Shown: positions 27,276 through 37,868, counted from the first letter of the stretch. The stretch is 64,000 nt of DNA from Chitinophagales bacterium (GCA_015654695.1 JAATGJ010000168.1:1-64000), one strand, 5' to 3'. Translations and numbers: made by a program. The notes: a model not told the origin generated them from the letters alone.

Positions 27276-28406
27276 ATGATATTTATAAGAATGAATGGGG
27301 CCTTAGTTATTGCAATTGCTTTAATCCTGTCCGCTTGCGGCGGAAAGCAACAGCAACAACAAGGACCACCACCGGCAATTCCAGTTACAGTGGAGGATGT
27401 AAAAAGTACCGAAGCTGTTTATTACGATGAGTATCCGGGAACAATAGTGGCGCTTAATCAAACAGAATTAAGGGCGCAGGTCACCGGGTATGTTACCGGC
27501 ATTTATTTCAAAGATGGCGCTAAGGTTAGTAAAGGACAGCGTTTATATTCTATAGACCAGCAGTTATACAATGCTAACTACCAGCAGGCGGTTGCAAACC
27601 AGCTGGTACAGGAAACCAATATGATGAAAGCGCAAAAAGATGCTGACCGTTATCATGAGCTGGATAAGAAAGATGCCATTGCCAAACAACAGGTGGACTA
27701 TGCTGATGCAGCACTGGAAGCGGCAAAACGCCAGGTGGATGCTGCTAAAGCCAATGTGAATGCAGTAAGGGCTAACGTAAGCTTCGCAACTATCGTAGCG
27801 CCATTCAGTGGTACGATAGGTATATCAATGGTGAGAAGCGGAACATCCGTAGTTGCTGGTCAAACAGTATTAAATACAATATCAACGGACAATCCAATAG
27901 CGGTTGATTTTGCTGTTGATCAGAAAGAAGTGTATCGTTTCTCGCAATTGCAGCTGGCGCAAAAGCCCAATGATTCTACTTTTACCATTGCTTTTGGGAA
28001 TGATATCTACCCGTTACATGGCAGCATCAACCTGATTGACCGCGCTGTTGACCCGCAAACAGGAACTATTAAAACAAGATTAGTTTTTCCTAATGATAAA
28101 AATATGCTGCAAGCAGGGATGAGCACAACAGTGAAAGTATTGAACAGCGCTTCTGAAAAATCGGTGGTCATTCCTTATAAAGCTATTACAGAACAATTGG
28201 GCGAATTCTATGCATATGTAGTAGGAGACAGCAATAAAGTGTCTCAGCGGAAACTGGTATTAAGCAAACAGATCGGTACTAATATCATTGTAAAAGATGG
28301 ATTGAAAGAAGGAGAAAAGATAGTGGTGCAGGGGATACAGAACCTGCGGGAAGGTGCGGTTATCACAACTGCGCCGCCGCAACAACCGGGAGCAACAAAA
28401 AAATAG
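27276..28406 (+). CDS. RND efflux periplasmic adaptor (membrane fusion protein)
   Basis: 376 residues, a lipoprotein by its ALILSAC lipobox (Cys21). Membrane-fusion order is clear: a beta-barrel/lipoyl start (VYYDEYPGTIVALNQTELRA, VTGYVTGIYFKDGAKVSKGQ), an alpha-hairpin (VANQLVQETNMMKAQKDADR, then AAKRQVDAAKANVNAVRANV), the second lipoyl half (VAPFSGTIGISMVRSGTSVV) and a C-terminal membrane-proximal domain. It bridges the inner-membrane pump and TolC. A second in-frame Met at 27291 is possible. It is 67 bp from the pump start and surely in the same operon. Substrates of the pump cannot be told. Confidence 0.94.
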   Translation: MIFIRMNGALVIAIALILSACGGKQQQQQGPPPAIPVTVEDVKSTEAVYYDEYPGTIVALNQTELRAQVTGYVTGIYFKDGAKVSKGQRLYSIDQQLYNANYQQAVANQLVQETNMMKAQKDADRYHELDKKDAIAKQQVDYADAALEAAKRQVDAAKANVNAVRANVSFATIVAPFSGTIGISMVRSGTSVVAGQTVLNTISTDNPIAVDFAVDQKEVYRFSQLQLAQKPNDSTFTIAFGNDIYPLHGSINLIDRAVDPQTGTIKTRLVFPNDKNMLQAGMSTTVKVLNSASEKSVVIPYKAITEQLGEFYAYVVGDSNKVSQRKLVLSKQIGTNIIVKDGLKEGEKIVVQGIQNLREGAVITTAPPQQPGATKK

Positions 28407-28473
28407 AATTAAGTTATAAGACAGGTGCTGACCGGTGAAAAAATTCACTATTCACCACTCACTATTCACCAAC

Positions 28474-31400
28474 ATGATAGCAGAAACTTTTATAAAAAGA
28501 CCAGTTACCGCCATTGTTATTTCAATAGTGCTGGTATTGGTAGGGCTTATTTCACTGATCAATTTACCCGTTGCGCAATACCCGGAAATTTCTCCGCCCA
28601 CTGTTTCTATTTCCGGAAATTTTACAGGCGCTGATGCCCAAACTGTAGAGCAAACTACTACTACTGCCATTGAAGCGCAGGTGAATGGTACTCCCGGCAT
28701 GACCTATATGACCAGTAACAGTACCAGCAGCGGCCAGAGCAGTATCACGGTGAATTTTGAAGTAGGTACCGATATCAATATCGCTACACTGGACGTGCAG
28801 AACAGGGTGAGCGTGGCTCAGCCATCTTTACCTGATGCGGTAAAACGTTTAGGACTTACCGTGCGCAAACGTAACCCGAGTATCATGATGGCCCTGGCAT
28901 TTTATTCACCCAATGGCACACATGATATTACTTTCATCGGCAACTATGTGAACCTATATGTAAAAGATGCGCTGTCCCGTGTAAAAGGCGTTGGCGATAT
29001 TTTTTCCCGCGCTGATGATTTTAGTATGCGTATCTGGTTTAACCCGGAAAAGCTGGCCGCCCTTGGTATGACGCCTGCTGATGTAAATGCAGCGCTGCAG
29101 GAACAGAACCTGCAGATAGCAGCCGGAACAGTGGGTGGTAACCCGCAGCCGGGTGTCCAGGCTTTTGAATATAGTGTATTGACGAATAGCCGTATCAATA
29201 CACAGGACCAGTTTGAAAATATTGTAGTACGCTCAAGGCCCTCAGACGGAAGTATTGTGTATTTAAAAGATGTGGCCAGGGTTGAGCTGGGAAAATTTGA
29301 TTACACCGCAAATGCTTTTGTAAATGGTAAACCCGCCGCCTTTGTATTAGTTTACCAGGCTCCCGGCGCCAATGCCCTGGATACTTACGAGGGCATCAAT
29401 AAGACATTGACGGAAATGAAAAAGAATTTTCCGAAAGATGTTGATTACCTCGTACCACTTGAAACAGCAACCGTAGTACAAGTTTCTATCAGTGAAGTGG
29501 TGAATACACTTGTGGAAGCTTTGATACTCGTGGTACTTGTTGTGTTCCTTTTTTTACAAAACTGGAGGGCAACACTTATTCCCGTATTGGCTATTCCTGT
29601 TTCGCTGATCGGTACATTTATTTTATTCAGCTCGATGGGTTTTACTATTAACACACTTACTTTATTTGCTTTTGTGCTGGCTATAGGTATTGTCGTGGAT
29701 GATGCTATCGTGGTGGTAGAAGCCGTGCAGCATAATATTGATCACGAGAAAATGTCGCCAAAAGATGCTACCCGGAAAGCGATGAAAGACATATCGGCGC
29801 CGGTGATAGCGATCGCATTGATCCTGGCTGCGGTGTTTGTACCGGTGGGTTTTATTCCCGGCATTGTCGGAAGATTATACCAGCAGTTCGCTATTACTAT
29901 TGCCGTATCAGTTATTATTTCTGCATTTGTGGCTTTGTCACTAACACCGGCTTTGTGTACCATTATGCTCAAGCCATCAAAAGATGCAAACGCAAAGAAA
30001 AATATCCTGGAGAGATTTTTTGCATGGTTTAACAGGGGCTTTGGCCGTTTAACTAACGGCTATACAAAAAGTGTGGGGCGATGGATAAAAGGAACGCCCT
30101 ATGTATTGATTATGCTTGTCGCATTATTTGTTGGATTGTTTTTCTTGTTTAAAAATAAACCCACCGGGTTTATTCCTACAGAAGACGAAGGCCGTATGTT
30201 CGTGACATACGAAATGCCGGAAGCCACTTCTACCAACAGGAGTATAGAGATGTTAAAAGAGATCATGGGCCGTGTGCAGAAGTTGCCCGAGATAAAAGTA
30301 GTAGGAGGCCTGGCTGGTTTGAATATCGTCACTTTCTCTACCAAAGCAAATGCAGGCACCATGTTCGTGAACCTGAAACCATGGGATGATAGAAAAGGGA
30401 AAGAGCATCATGTTCAAAGTGTGATCGCAAAGATCCGGGCCATCACCGCTGATATAAAAGAGGCGAGGGTATTGCCCATTGCGCCACCGGCCATTCCTGG
30501 CCTGGGTGCTACGGCAGGTTTTTCTTTTCAATTGCAACAAACCAGCACTACGGATGATATTCAGAAATTTGAACAGGTAGCCCGTGATTTTTTAGGAAAA
30601 TTGAATCAGCGACCGGAGATAGGAATGGCTTATACGTTCTTTAATGCAAGAACACCAAGCTACCAGGTGGACGTAGATAAAGAACAGGCAAAAAAACTGG
30701 GTGTATCTGTTTCGGATGTTTTTCTTACTCTTTCTAATTTCCTGGGTAGCAGCTATGTCAATGACTTTAATTTATATGGAAGAAATTTCCGGGTGATGTC
30801 ACAGGCCGATAGTTTATACCGTGGTTCTTTGTCAAACCTTGAAAAATATTATGTGCGCAACAGCCAGGGCGGAATGGTGCCATTAGGATCGCTGATAACA
30901 ACAAAGGTGATAGAAGCGCCGTCTGTTATTTCGCATTATAATATCTATCGTTCTGTAGAAATAAACGGGTCGCCCAAAGCCGGTTTCAGCAGCGGGCAGG
31001 CAATAGAAGCGTTAAAAGAAGTAGCTAGAACATTACCAGCAGGGTATGGGTATGAATTTTCCGGAATGAGCCGCGAAGAAATAATAGCAGGCAATCAGCA
31101 GACGACTGTCTTTGCTATTTCCCTCATATTCGTGTTCCTGTTCCTGGCGGCATTGTACGAAAGCTGGTCAGTGCCATTTTCAGTATTGTTCGCCGTACCT
31201 ATTGGCGCCTTTGGTTCTATCCTGACGCTGACATTCATTCCCAGCCTCAGCAATAATATTTACGCACAAATTGGTTTGATCACATTGATCGGCTTAGCCG
31301 CTAAGAATGCGATATTGATCGTTGAGTTCGCTAAGGAAAGGGTAGATAAGGGGGTAGATATTATTCATGCAACATTGCAGGCAGTTCGTTTGCGTTTGCG

Positions 31401-31668
31401 TCCCATTATAATGACTTCACTGGCATTTATTCTTGGTGTTCTGCCACTGGCTTTTGCAAGCGGTGCAGCAGCTGAGAGTCGCAAAACTATAGGATGGACA
31501 GTGTTTGGCGGGATGATCGCTGCGACTACACTCGCTATCTTTGTCGTGCCTGTTTTATATGCGCTCATCACCAAATTATCTTATGGTAAAAAAGTAAAAC
31601 GGCTTGCGGAAGAACATGCAAAGGAAGGAGAGATAGATAAACGGATCATTGACGAAAGACTGGGGTAA
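28474..31668 (+). CDS. RND multidrug efflux pump, AcrB/HAE1 family
   Basis: 1064 residues from ATG 28474 (MIAETFIKRPVTAIVIS, the canonical RND N-terminus). An upstream in-frame ATG at 28435 adds only residues from a repetitive spacer. Hallmarks: RP(V/I) start of TM1, PAVSGNFTGADAQTVEQ-like porter entry, TM4 with AIGIVVDDAIVVVEAV (the paired proton-relay aspartates), MSREEI periplasmic loop and C-terminal TM10-12 (GLAAKNAILIVEFAKE with the relay lysine). The protein is trimeric, proton-driven and located in the inner membrane. AcrB-like rather than CusA-like, so drug-, bile- or dye-like substrates are expected, but this is inference. Confidence 0.95.
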   Translation: MIAETFIKRPVTAIVISIVLVLVGLISLINLPVAQYPEISPPTVSISGNFTGADAQTVEQTTTTAIEAQVNGTPGMTYMTSNSTSSGQSSITVNFEVGTDINIATLDVQNRVSVAQPSLPDAVKRLGLTVRKRNPSIMMALAFYSPNGTHDITFIGNYVNLYVKDALSRVKGVGDIFSRADDFSMRIWFNPEKLAALGMTPADVNAALQEQNLQIAAGTVGGNPQPGVQAFEYSVLTNSRINTQDQFENIVVRSRPSDGSIVYLKDVARVELGKFDYTANAFVNGKPAAFVLVYQAPGANALDTYEGINKTLTEMKKNFPKDVDYLVPLETATVVQVSISEVVNTLVEALILVVLVVFLFLQNWRATLIPVLAIPVSLIGTFILFSSMGFTINTLTLFAFVLAIGIVVDDAIVVVEAVQHNIDHEKMSPKDATRKAMKDISAPVIAIALILAAVFVPVGFIPGIVGRLYQQFAITIAVSVIISAFVALSLTPALCTIMLKPSKDANAKKNILERFFAWFNRGFGRLTNGYTKSVGRWIKGTPYVLIMLVALFVGLFFLFKNKPTGFIPTEDEGRMFVTYEMPEATSTNRSIEMLKEIMGRVQKLPEIKVVGGLAGLNIVTFSTKANAGTMFVNLKPWDDRKGKEHHVQSVIAKIRAITADIKEARVLPIAPPAIPGLGATAGFSFQLQQTSTTDDIQKFEQVARDFLGKLNQRPEIGMAYTFFNARTPSYQVDVDKEQAKKLGVSVSDVFLTLSNFLGSSYVNDFNLYGRNFRVMSQADSLYRGSLSNLEKYYVRNSQGGMVPLGSLITTKVIEAPSVISHYNIYRSVEINGSPKAGFSSGQAIEALKEVARTLPAGYGYEFSGMSREEIIAGNQQTTVFAISLIFVFLFLAALYESWSVPFSVLFAVPIGAFGSILTLTFIPSLSNNIYAQIGLITLIGLAAKNAILIVEFAKERVDKGVDIIHATLQAVRLRLRPIIMTSLAFILGVLPLAFASGAAAESRKTIGWTVFGGMIAATTLAIFVVPVLYALITKLSYGKKVKRLAEEHAKEGEIDKRIIDERLG

Positions 31669-31861
31669 ACCCCTGTCCCCTAAAGGGGAAACTTAGACCG
31701 ATATTTTCTTCAATGTTTGGCATAGGATTAATGCCAGGCTAAACGAGTTATAAAGATTTGTCCTGATGCTTACATTCTTGCAGTATTGCAATCTTTAACT
31801 TTAATGCTTTATAAACAGCAAATAGCTGATTTAATCTAAGTTCCCTTTAGGGACAGGGGTT
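31668..31861. repeat. 194-bp element with inverted ends (CCCCTGTCCC...CTTAGA family)
   Basis: The left end 31668-31697 (AACCCCTGTCCCCTAAAGGG with CTTAGA after it) is the imperfect reverse complement of 31835-31861. The arms are 27-30 bp and also carry an inner CCCCTAAAGGGG palindrome. A related CCCCTAAAGGGG occurs again at 32891-32902 after trxB. The interior holds only short palindromes (TTGCAGTATTGCAA). It looks like a non-autonomous palindromic repeat; the first arm could also terminate the RND operon. Confidence 0.65.
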
Positions 31862-31937
31862 GTGTTTCCTCTTTTGGCATTTTGCCCAAATAAACTTTCT
31901 TTTGCAATTATTGTTTTTAAAGGGAATACCAACCACT

Positions 31938-32882
31938 ATGGCAGACGTAACAACGGAAAAAGTACATGTATTAATTATTGGCAGCGGGCCAGCCGGATAT
32001 ACAGCCGCTATCTATGCATCAAGGGCCAACCTCAAACCTGTTTTATACCAGGGTATTCAGCCGGGCGGGCAATTAACCATTACCACCGAAGTAGAGAACT
32101 ATCCGGGCTATGCAAACGGAATACAGGGTCCGGAGATGATGGTGGATTTTGAAAAACAAGCGCATAGAATGGGGGCCGATATTCGTTATGGATTAGCTAC
32201 CAAAGTTGACTTCACTTCACAACCTTACAAAGTACAGATAGACGAGGAAAAATGGATAGAAGCGGATTCGGTGATCATCGCAACCGGTGCGTCAGCTAAG
32301 TGGCTGGGGCTGGAAAGTGAGCAACGATTAAATGGTTACGGTGTCAGCGCCTGTGCCGTATGTGATGGATTTTTCTTTCGCGGAAAAGAAGTGGCGATCG
32401 TTGGCGCCGGTGATACGGCTGCTGAAGAAGCATTGTACCTGTCAAAATTATGTACCACTGTTCACATGTTCATTCGCAGGGATGCTATGCGTGCAAGTAA
32501 AGTAATGCAGGACAGGGTTATCAATACACCTAATATTAAAATGTACTGGAACACAGACACGGAAGAAATAATCGGCGATAATAAAGTAACTGCCGTAAAA
32601 ATAAAAAATAACAAGACCGGTGTTTCGCAGGAAATTCCCGTTAATGGATTTTTTGTTGCGATAGGTCACCAGCCAAACTCTGATATTTTTAAAGGCTGGC
32701 TGGATATGGACGAAGCGGGTTATTTAAAAACAATACCCGGTACGTCTAAAACAAATGTGGAAGGCGTATTTGCTTCTGGTGATGTGCAGGATAAAATTTA
32801 CCGCCAGGCGGTAACGGCTGCCGGAAGTGGTTGTATGGCAGCATTGGATGCAGAACGCTATCTTAGCGCCAAAGGAATGTAA
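31938..32882 (+). CDS. trxB: Thioredoxin reductase (NADPH)
   Basis: 314 residues from ATG 31938 (MADVTTEKVHVLIIGSGPAG). An earlier frame start at 31860 lies within a repeat and is rejected. FAD-binding GSGPAGYTAAIYASR, the redox pair CAVC (Cys139, Cys142), the NADPH-binding GAGDTAAEEALYL, and the C-terminal GVFASGDVQD match low-molecular-weight TrxB. It reduces thioredoxin, feeding ribonucleotide reduction and thiol repair in the cytoplasm. It is followed after 40 bp by folB, in the same direction. Confidence 0.96.
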   Translation: MADVTTEKVHVLIIGSGPAGYTAAIYASRANLKPVLYQGIQPGGQLTITTEVENYPGYANGIQGPEMMVDFEKQAHRMGADIRYGLATKVDFTSQPYKVQIDEEKWIEADSVIIATGASAKWLGLESEQRLNGYGVSACAVCDGFFFRGKEVAIVGAGDTAAEEALYLSKLCTTVHMFIRRDAMRASKVMQDRVINTPNIKMYWNTDTEEIIGDNKVTAVKIKNNKTGVSQEIPVNGFFVAIGHQPNSDIFKGWLDMDEAGYLKTIPGTSKTNVEGVFASGDVQDKIYRQAVTAAGSGCMAALDAERYLSAKGM

Positions 32883-32922
32883 CCCCCAGCCCCTAAAGGG
32901 GTGTAAGAAATTTATATTCATC

Positions 32923-33285
32923 ATGTCAGACCTCTTGACCATCTCTCTCAACAATGTGCGCTTCCGGGCTTATCATGGTTTGTTTCCTGATGAAAGACAG
33001 AAGGGAAACGATTTTGTAGTGAATATGGAAGTGAGTTATACACCCAAAAGCGGAACGATCCTGTCACTGGAGGATACTATTGATTATGCCACGCTGTTCG
33101 AAATAATCCATTCTACTATGCAACAGCCTGTTGATCTGTTGGAAACGGTGGCACAGGCTATAGCGCAACATTCATATAAGCAGTTTCCCCGGATAAAAGT
33201 AATAACCGTTTCAATTGAAAAATTAAACCCTCCGATTGACAAATTTTCCGGAACGGTGGGAGTGAAGTATTCGAAAGAATATTAG
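32923..33285 (+). CDS. folB: Dihydroneopterin aldolase
   Basis: 120 residues from ATG 32923, the usual length. It carries out the aldol cleavage of 7,8-dihydroneopterin to 6-hydroxymethyl-dihydropterin in folate synthesis. Family landmarks are LNNVRFRAYHGLFPDERQKG (with the Tyr/His pair of the active site), the TIDYATLFEIIHSTM helix, and the C-terminal VSIEKLNPPIDKFSGTVGV. The in-frame ATG at 32827 would overlap trxB and is rejected. It lies downstream of trxB, separated by a short palindromic repeat. Confidence 0.95.
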   Translation: MSDLLTISLNNVRFRAYHGLFPDERQKGNDFVVNMEVSYTPKSGTILSLEDTIDYATLFEIIHSTMQQPVDLLETVAQAIAQHSYKQFPRIKVITVSIEKLNPPIDKFSGTVGVKYSKEY

Positions 33286-33314
33286 GCTTTCTTATTTTTC
33301 ATTAGATTCGGTAT

Positions 33315-34187
33315 ATGAAAAAAATACTCATCATCTTTTTTGCCTTTTCATTTCTTACATCCGCCGGTCAATCCGGCTCTGAAATATTTTTATTTGACCT
33401 GAAGGTTAAAGACGGGCAGGTAATTCTTTCCGGGGGAATGAATATTACTGATCATAAAGGCTACGATAACCAGCCTTTCTTTCATCCGTCCCAGCCTCTC
33501 ATTTACTTTTCTTCTTTTAACGACAGTGGCAGAAGTGATATAAAATATTACGACTATAAAAAGAAAACAACGGCTAATCTCACTGTTACCAATGAACGGG
33601 AATATTCCCCTACGGTAACACCGGATGGCAAATTCATCTCATGTATCATACAAAGAGACAACGGAGTACAGGACCTGGGAAAATATCCTGTCAGTGGTGG
33701 CGAACCAGAAGTGCTGATCAATGATCTTACAATAGGTTATCATGCATGGGCTGGGAATAATAAGCTGTTATTATTTGTTCTGGGCGACAGCAGCAGGAAC
33801 ACCTTACATTATTATGATCTGCCAGCGAAGAAGGATACTATTCTTTCGACTAATATTGGCCGCAGTCTTCATAAAATTCCGGGACAAAATGCAATGAGCT
33901 TTGTTCAAAAAATTTCTGAAAAGGAAAGTGTAATAAAGCGATTTGATATGGCTAATGCAGCTATTACCCCTATTACTCCTGCTTTGCCGGGAAAGGATCA
34001 TCTGGCATGGTTGCAGAATAGTACCATACTGATGAGTGACGGAGTAAAACTATTTTCTTACCGTCACGGAATAGATAAAGTATGGCAACCTGTTATTGTT
34101 GAAAGTGATATTTCTGCGCTGAAAGGAATATCCCGGTTAGCTGTCAATATAGAAAATACTAAACTGGCTCTTGTAGTGAGTGAATGA
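33315..34187 (+). CDS. Exported TolB-like beta-propeller (PD40 repeat) protein
   Basis: 290 residues with a signal peptide (ILIIFFAFSFLTSAGQ). PD40/TolB-like blades are visible: YDNQPFFHPSQPLIYFSSFN, REYSPTVTPDGKFISCIIQR and further D-x-x-x-x-x-Y-D pairs of the WD40-like type. Blade number is about six. It may bind a ligand or protein partner in the periplasm. The gene lies 29 bp after folB, likely cotranscribed only by read-through. No catalytic site visible. Confidence 0.8.
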   Translation: MKKILIIFFAFSFLTSAGQSGSEIFLFDLKVKDGQVILSGGMNITDHKGYDNQPFFHPSQPLIYFSSFNDSGRSDIKYYDYKKKTTANLTVTNEREYSPTVTPDGKFISCIIQRDNGVQDLGKYPVSGGEPEVLINDLTIGYHAWAGNNKLLLFVLGDSSRNTLHYYDLPAKKDTILSTNIGRSLHKIPGQNAMSFVQKISEKESVIKRFDMANAAITPITPALPGKDHLAWLQNSTILMSDGVKLFSYRHGIDKVWQPVIVESDISALKGISRLAVNIENTKLALVVSE

Positions 34188-34236
34188 AAAACAGCAGGAT
34201 GAGTCCCCGCAAATTTCTTTATGAAGCGTAATCCTC

Positions 34237-34956
<720 letters not shown>

Positions 34957-35203
34957 TTAGCAAAAAGATAGTATCTGAAATTGGTTCAGCAAGATTTGAA
35001 GTTATGATTTTTTACGTTGTAGTATTTTGAGACCTGTTGAAAAGGATTTTGAAATGTGCTATTTGTTATTTCCCATACGCAACTTTTTGAGGTTGCTATT
35101 CCTTTCTGAAAATTAATAATAATCAATGCCTGAACTGACCGGCTGCAATTATTTTTATTGGATTGAATACTTCATAGCGCAAGTCCATTACCAGGGAGTT
35201 TTC

Positions 35204-35382
35204 AGATTGCTTCGGCCTGCCACAAGCATACATTATCATTCGGGTTTACAATGGCAGGCCTCGCAAAGACGGAGACACTGGTGTTTGAAGTAGCCCCAAG
35301 TGATCGGAGTCTCCGTCTTTGCGAGGCCTGCTGAAAAGACTTTTGAAGTGTAATAATTGTTGTCAGCAGGCCGAAGCAATCT
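35204..35382. repeat. Nested inverted-repeat element (cruciform) in a 612-bp gene-free region
   Basis: The 612 bp between 34903 and 35514 hold no gene. An outer perfect 17-bp pair (AGATTGCTTCGGCCTGC at 35204-35220 and its reverse complement at 35366-35382) encloses an inner perfect 23-bp pair (35254-35276 and 35309-35331, each carrying GCAGGCCTCGC or its complement and GGAGAC). The loop is 32 bp. The GATTGCTTCGG and CTCGCAAAGACGG words resemble the widely dispersed palindromic repeats of Bacteroidota. Confidence 0.85.
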
Positions 35383-35514
35383 CATAAGAAATTGAATGTG
35401 ATCTTCAGATAATTTTTTACTGGATTGAACCTTAAGTGAAACAGTGGATCAAAAGTACAAGTGTACCGGATCAAGTCCGGTGTTAACGCGCAACGAAGCT
35501 AATCCTTCAGCCCG

Positions 35515-36873
35515 CTAAATAACTTTCTTCCTCCACTTACCACTCCTGATATATAAAAATGAAAGCGTGAACAGCGTGCCCCAGTACAATAACTCAGAAC
35601 CCCAGGCCCAGACCAATGAAAGGTTCCAGACCTTTAACACCAGCCAGATATAGATACTATAGAGGAAGATGGTGATAATTTCTATAAAAAGATTTATGCG
35701 GGTATTACCGGTGCCTGTTACTGCATTGAGCCAGACTGTAGCAATAGACATACCAAGTACACCGATGCTTACCATACGGATGACAGGTATGGCGTCTGCA
35801 ACAAATGATTTGTCGCGGCCAAATACACTGAGAAATAGTTCCGGGAAAAGATTGAGCAGTATGCAAAGAAATAATGTAAAGCTAAAGCTAAGTTTCACGA
35901 TCTTCCTGATGAGTCTCTCCACTTCATCTTTTTTCCCCTGGCCAATGATATTGCTGACCATGGCATTGCTGGTGCTGGCAAAGGCCCATACAAATATGCC
36001 AAAGAGGCCAAAGATATTCCGCATCGTATTACTGATCGCGAGTTGGCGTTCACCATGATGTTCAATCAGGATATAAAATAACAACCAGGCCATGATGCTG
36101 AGCAGGAATTGCAATACCAGCGGTGATGATTGTTTGAAAATAAGTCCCGCTAATGTTTTATTAAATGACAGGTGAGTAAACAAACCAAAACGATGATGCA
36201 TTTTTTTATACATAATGATCCCGAATACAACCAGCAAGGCAACTACTTCCGCTATAATGGATGCGACCGCCGCTCCATTGAAACCTAATTCCGGAAAACC
36301 AAAATGACCATAGATCAGCACATAGTCGAGAAAAATATTGAGGGTAGCTTCAATAAAGAAGGCATACTTCATGTACCGGCTGTTATTGGTGCCAACGAGA
36401 AAGGCATTACCCAATTGAAACAAATAAAGAAAAGGAATACCCCATATCCGGATCTTTAAAAATTGTATGGCTTCCGTTTGTACCGTGGATGAACGTAAAC
36501 TTGCTGTCAGGAAAAAAGGGGCAAACAAATAAGTGAGCAATATGCCAGCAGCGGCAAAGAACATTCCTATCCAGATGGATTGTCCGAATAATTTACCAAT
36601 TTCTGCAGGGCGGTTTTCACCGGCACGGCGGGCAATAAGCCCCTGCAAACCGCTGTTCAATCCATTACCCACCAGTGCAAAGACGAGATAGAAAACGCCG
36701 GTGATACCGGCTGTGCCTAATTCAGTTTCACCAAGACCGCTTAGAAAAATATTATTGGTCACAAAATTGATCTGCGGCACCAATAATGCAAGACTGATAG
36801 GTAAAGCGATCTTTAATATCTGCCGGTTGGTGATTTCTACCTGGAGGTCCGTATGCGGGGATATTGTTGCCAT
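35515..36873 (-). CDS. MATE-family efflux transporter
   Basis: 452 residues with twelve hydrophobic segments in two six-helix halves, as in MATE/DinF-type transporters. The first half starts with QILKIALPISLALLVPQINF. Helix 3-4 residues IYGHFGFPELGFNGAAVASI and the second half MSIATVWLNAVTGTGNTRIN carry the typical G-x-x-x-A-x-x-x and N-A-x-x-G-x-G-x-T motifs. It exports drugs or metabolites using Na+ or H+. Located in the inner membrane; substrate not known. The gene is alone, with the nested repeat downstream. Confidence 0.93.
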   Translation of the reverse strand: MATISPHTDLQVEITNRQILKIALPISLALLVPQINFVTNNIFLSGLGETELGTAGITGVFYLVFALVGNGLNSGLQGLIARRAGENRPAEIGKLFGQSIWIGMFFAAAGILLTYLFAPFFLTASLRSSTVQTEAIQFLKIRIWGIPFLYLFQLGNAFLVGTNNSRYMKYAFFIEATLNIFLDYVLIYGHFGFPELGFNGAAVASIIAEVVALLVVFGIIMYKKMHHRFGLFTHLSFNKTLAGLIFKQSSPLVLQFLLSIMAWLLFYILIEHHGERQLAISNTMRNIFGLFGIFVWAFASTSNAMVSNIIGQGKKDEVERLIRKIVKLSFSFTLFLCILLNLFPELFLSVFGRDKSFVADAIPVIRMVSIGVLGMSIATVWLNAVTGTGNTRINLFIEIITIFLYSIYIWLVLKVWNLSLVWAWGSELLYWGTLFTLSFLYIRSGKWRKKVI

Positions 36874-37046
36874 GGTTTTAAGAGGCGCAAACCTACAATT
36901 TATTACCGGAAACCTGCAGGCAGGAACGATAAGATAAAAGGATACTTATCGACTTCCCGCCTTACCGGCTGTATTAAATGATGAAATCCGTTCAATCCAT
37001 TATTCCGTGATTTTTTTTCCCTATTATTGCACGCAATCAATAAAGC

Positions 37047-37868
37047 TTGAAACGACTTTTTTATATAAATAAGGAAAGCAATAATGACACAGGTCCGAAA
37101 CTACTATCCATAAGTATCGGCGACCGGCATTTCAGTTTTGCCATTACAGATAAGACAGGTGGTGAACTCTATTCCCTTTCCTATTATACGGCTGATGAAA
37201 TAACAAGCGATTTGCTGACCGACACAATCTCTGAGCACAAAGAATTGAATGATACATTTTTTGAAGTGCAGGTGTCTTATGATTATTCCAGGAGTTTACT
37301 GGTTCCCCTGCAGTATTATTATATTGAAGGGTCAAAAGTGCTTTTGAATACCGTGTATGGATTGAACAGTAGGGCGCCTGTTATTGCTGATGCGATTAAT
37401 GAATGGCAGTTGTTTAATGTATATACTTTGCCGAATGATATCCAGGAATGCATGAACCGGAAATATCCCGGTTGCCAATCAAGGCATCATTTTACCCTTG
37501 CTATCAAAATGATGCCAACCGGTTCAGACGACAGGTTGCTGATCAATATCCGGGCGGATGAATTTTCATTTATCGCTATGAAGGATAATAAATTACTGAT
37601 TGCGCAAACACATGTATATTCTTCACCGGAAGATATCTGTTACTATTTGTTAAAGACCTGTCACCAGTTCTCCTTGTCGCAGGAACAGGTGCAATTATCT
37701 GTTTCCGGGTTAATAGAAAAAGAATCGCAGCTATACCGGGAGTTGTACCAGTTTTTCGTGAATGTTGAATTCAGGAACCCTACCTGGAGGATGCCCATAA
37801 CAGAAGATCATGAATACCCGGCTCATTTTTTTACTACGCTTAATGATCTTGCCCGATGCGCATCATAG
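37047..37868 (+). CDS. DUF3822 protein (Bacteroidota conserved, ASKHA-like)
   Basis: 273 residues, no signal peptide, so cytoplasmic. It matches the DUF3822 family by layout: N-terminal LLSISIGDRHFSFAITDKTG, central YDYSRSLLVPLQYYY, and C-terminal LSVSGLIEKESQLYRELYQF. The family is actin/hexokinase-like in fold prediction and is routinely encoded next to rsmD or coaD in Bacteroidota; the function is not known. It overlaps the rsmD start by 13 bp, so the two are surely co-translated. Confidence 0.85.
   Translation: MKRLFYINKESNNDTGPKLLSISIGDRHFSFAITDKTGGELYSLSYYTADEITSDLLTDTISEHKELNDTFFEVQVSYDYSRSLLVPLQYYYIEGSKVLLNTVYGLNSRAPVIADAINEWQLFNVYTLPNDIQECMNRKYPGCQSRHHFTLAIKMMPTGSDDRLLINIRADEFSFIAMKDNKLLIAQTHVYSSPEDICYYLLKTCHQFSLSQEQVQLSVSGLIEKESQLYRELYQFFVNVEFRNPTWRMPITEDHEYPAHFFTTLNDLARCAS

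Noticed and set aside
31862-32152. 96-aa ORF overlapping trxB
   Set aside because: It is an out-of-frame shadow of trxB that starts in the repeat element.
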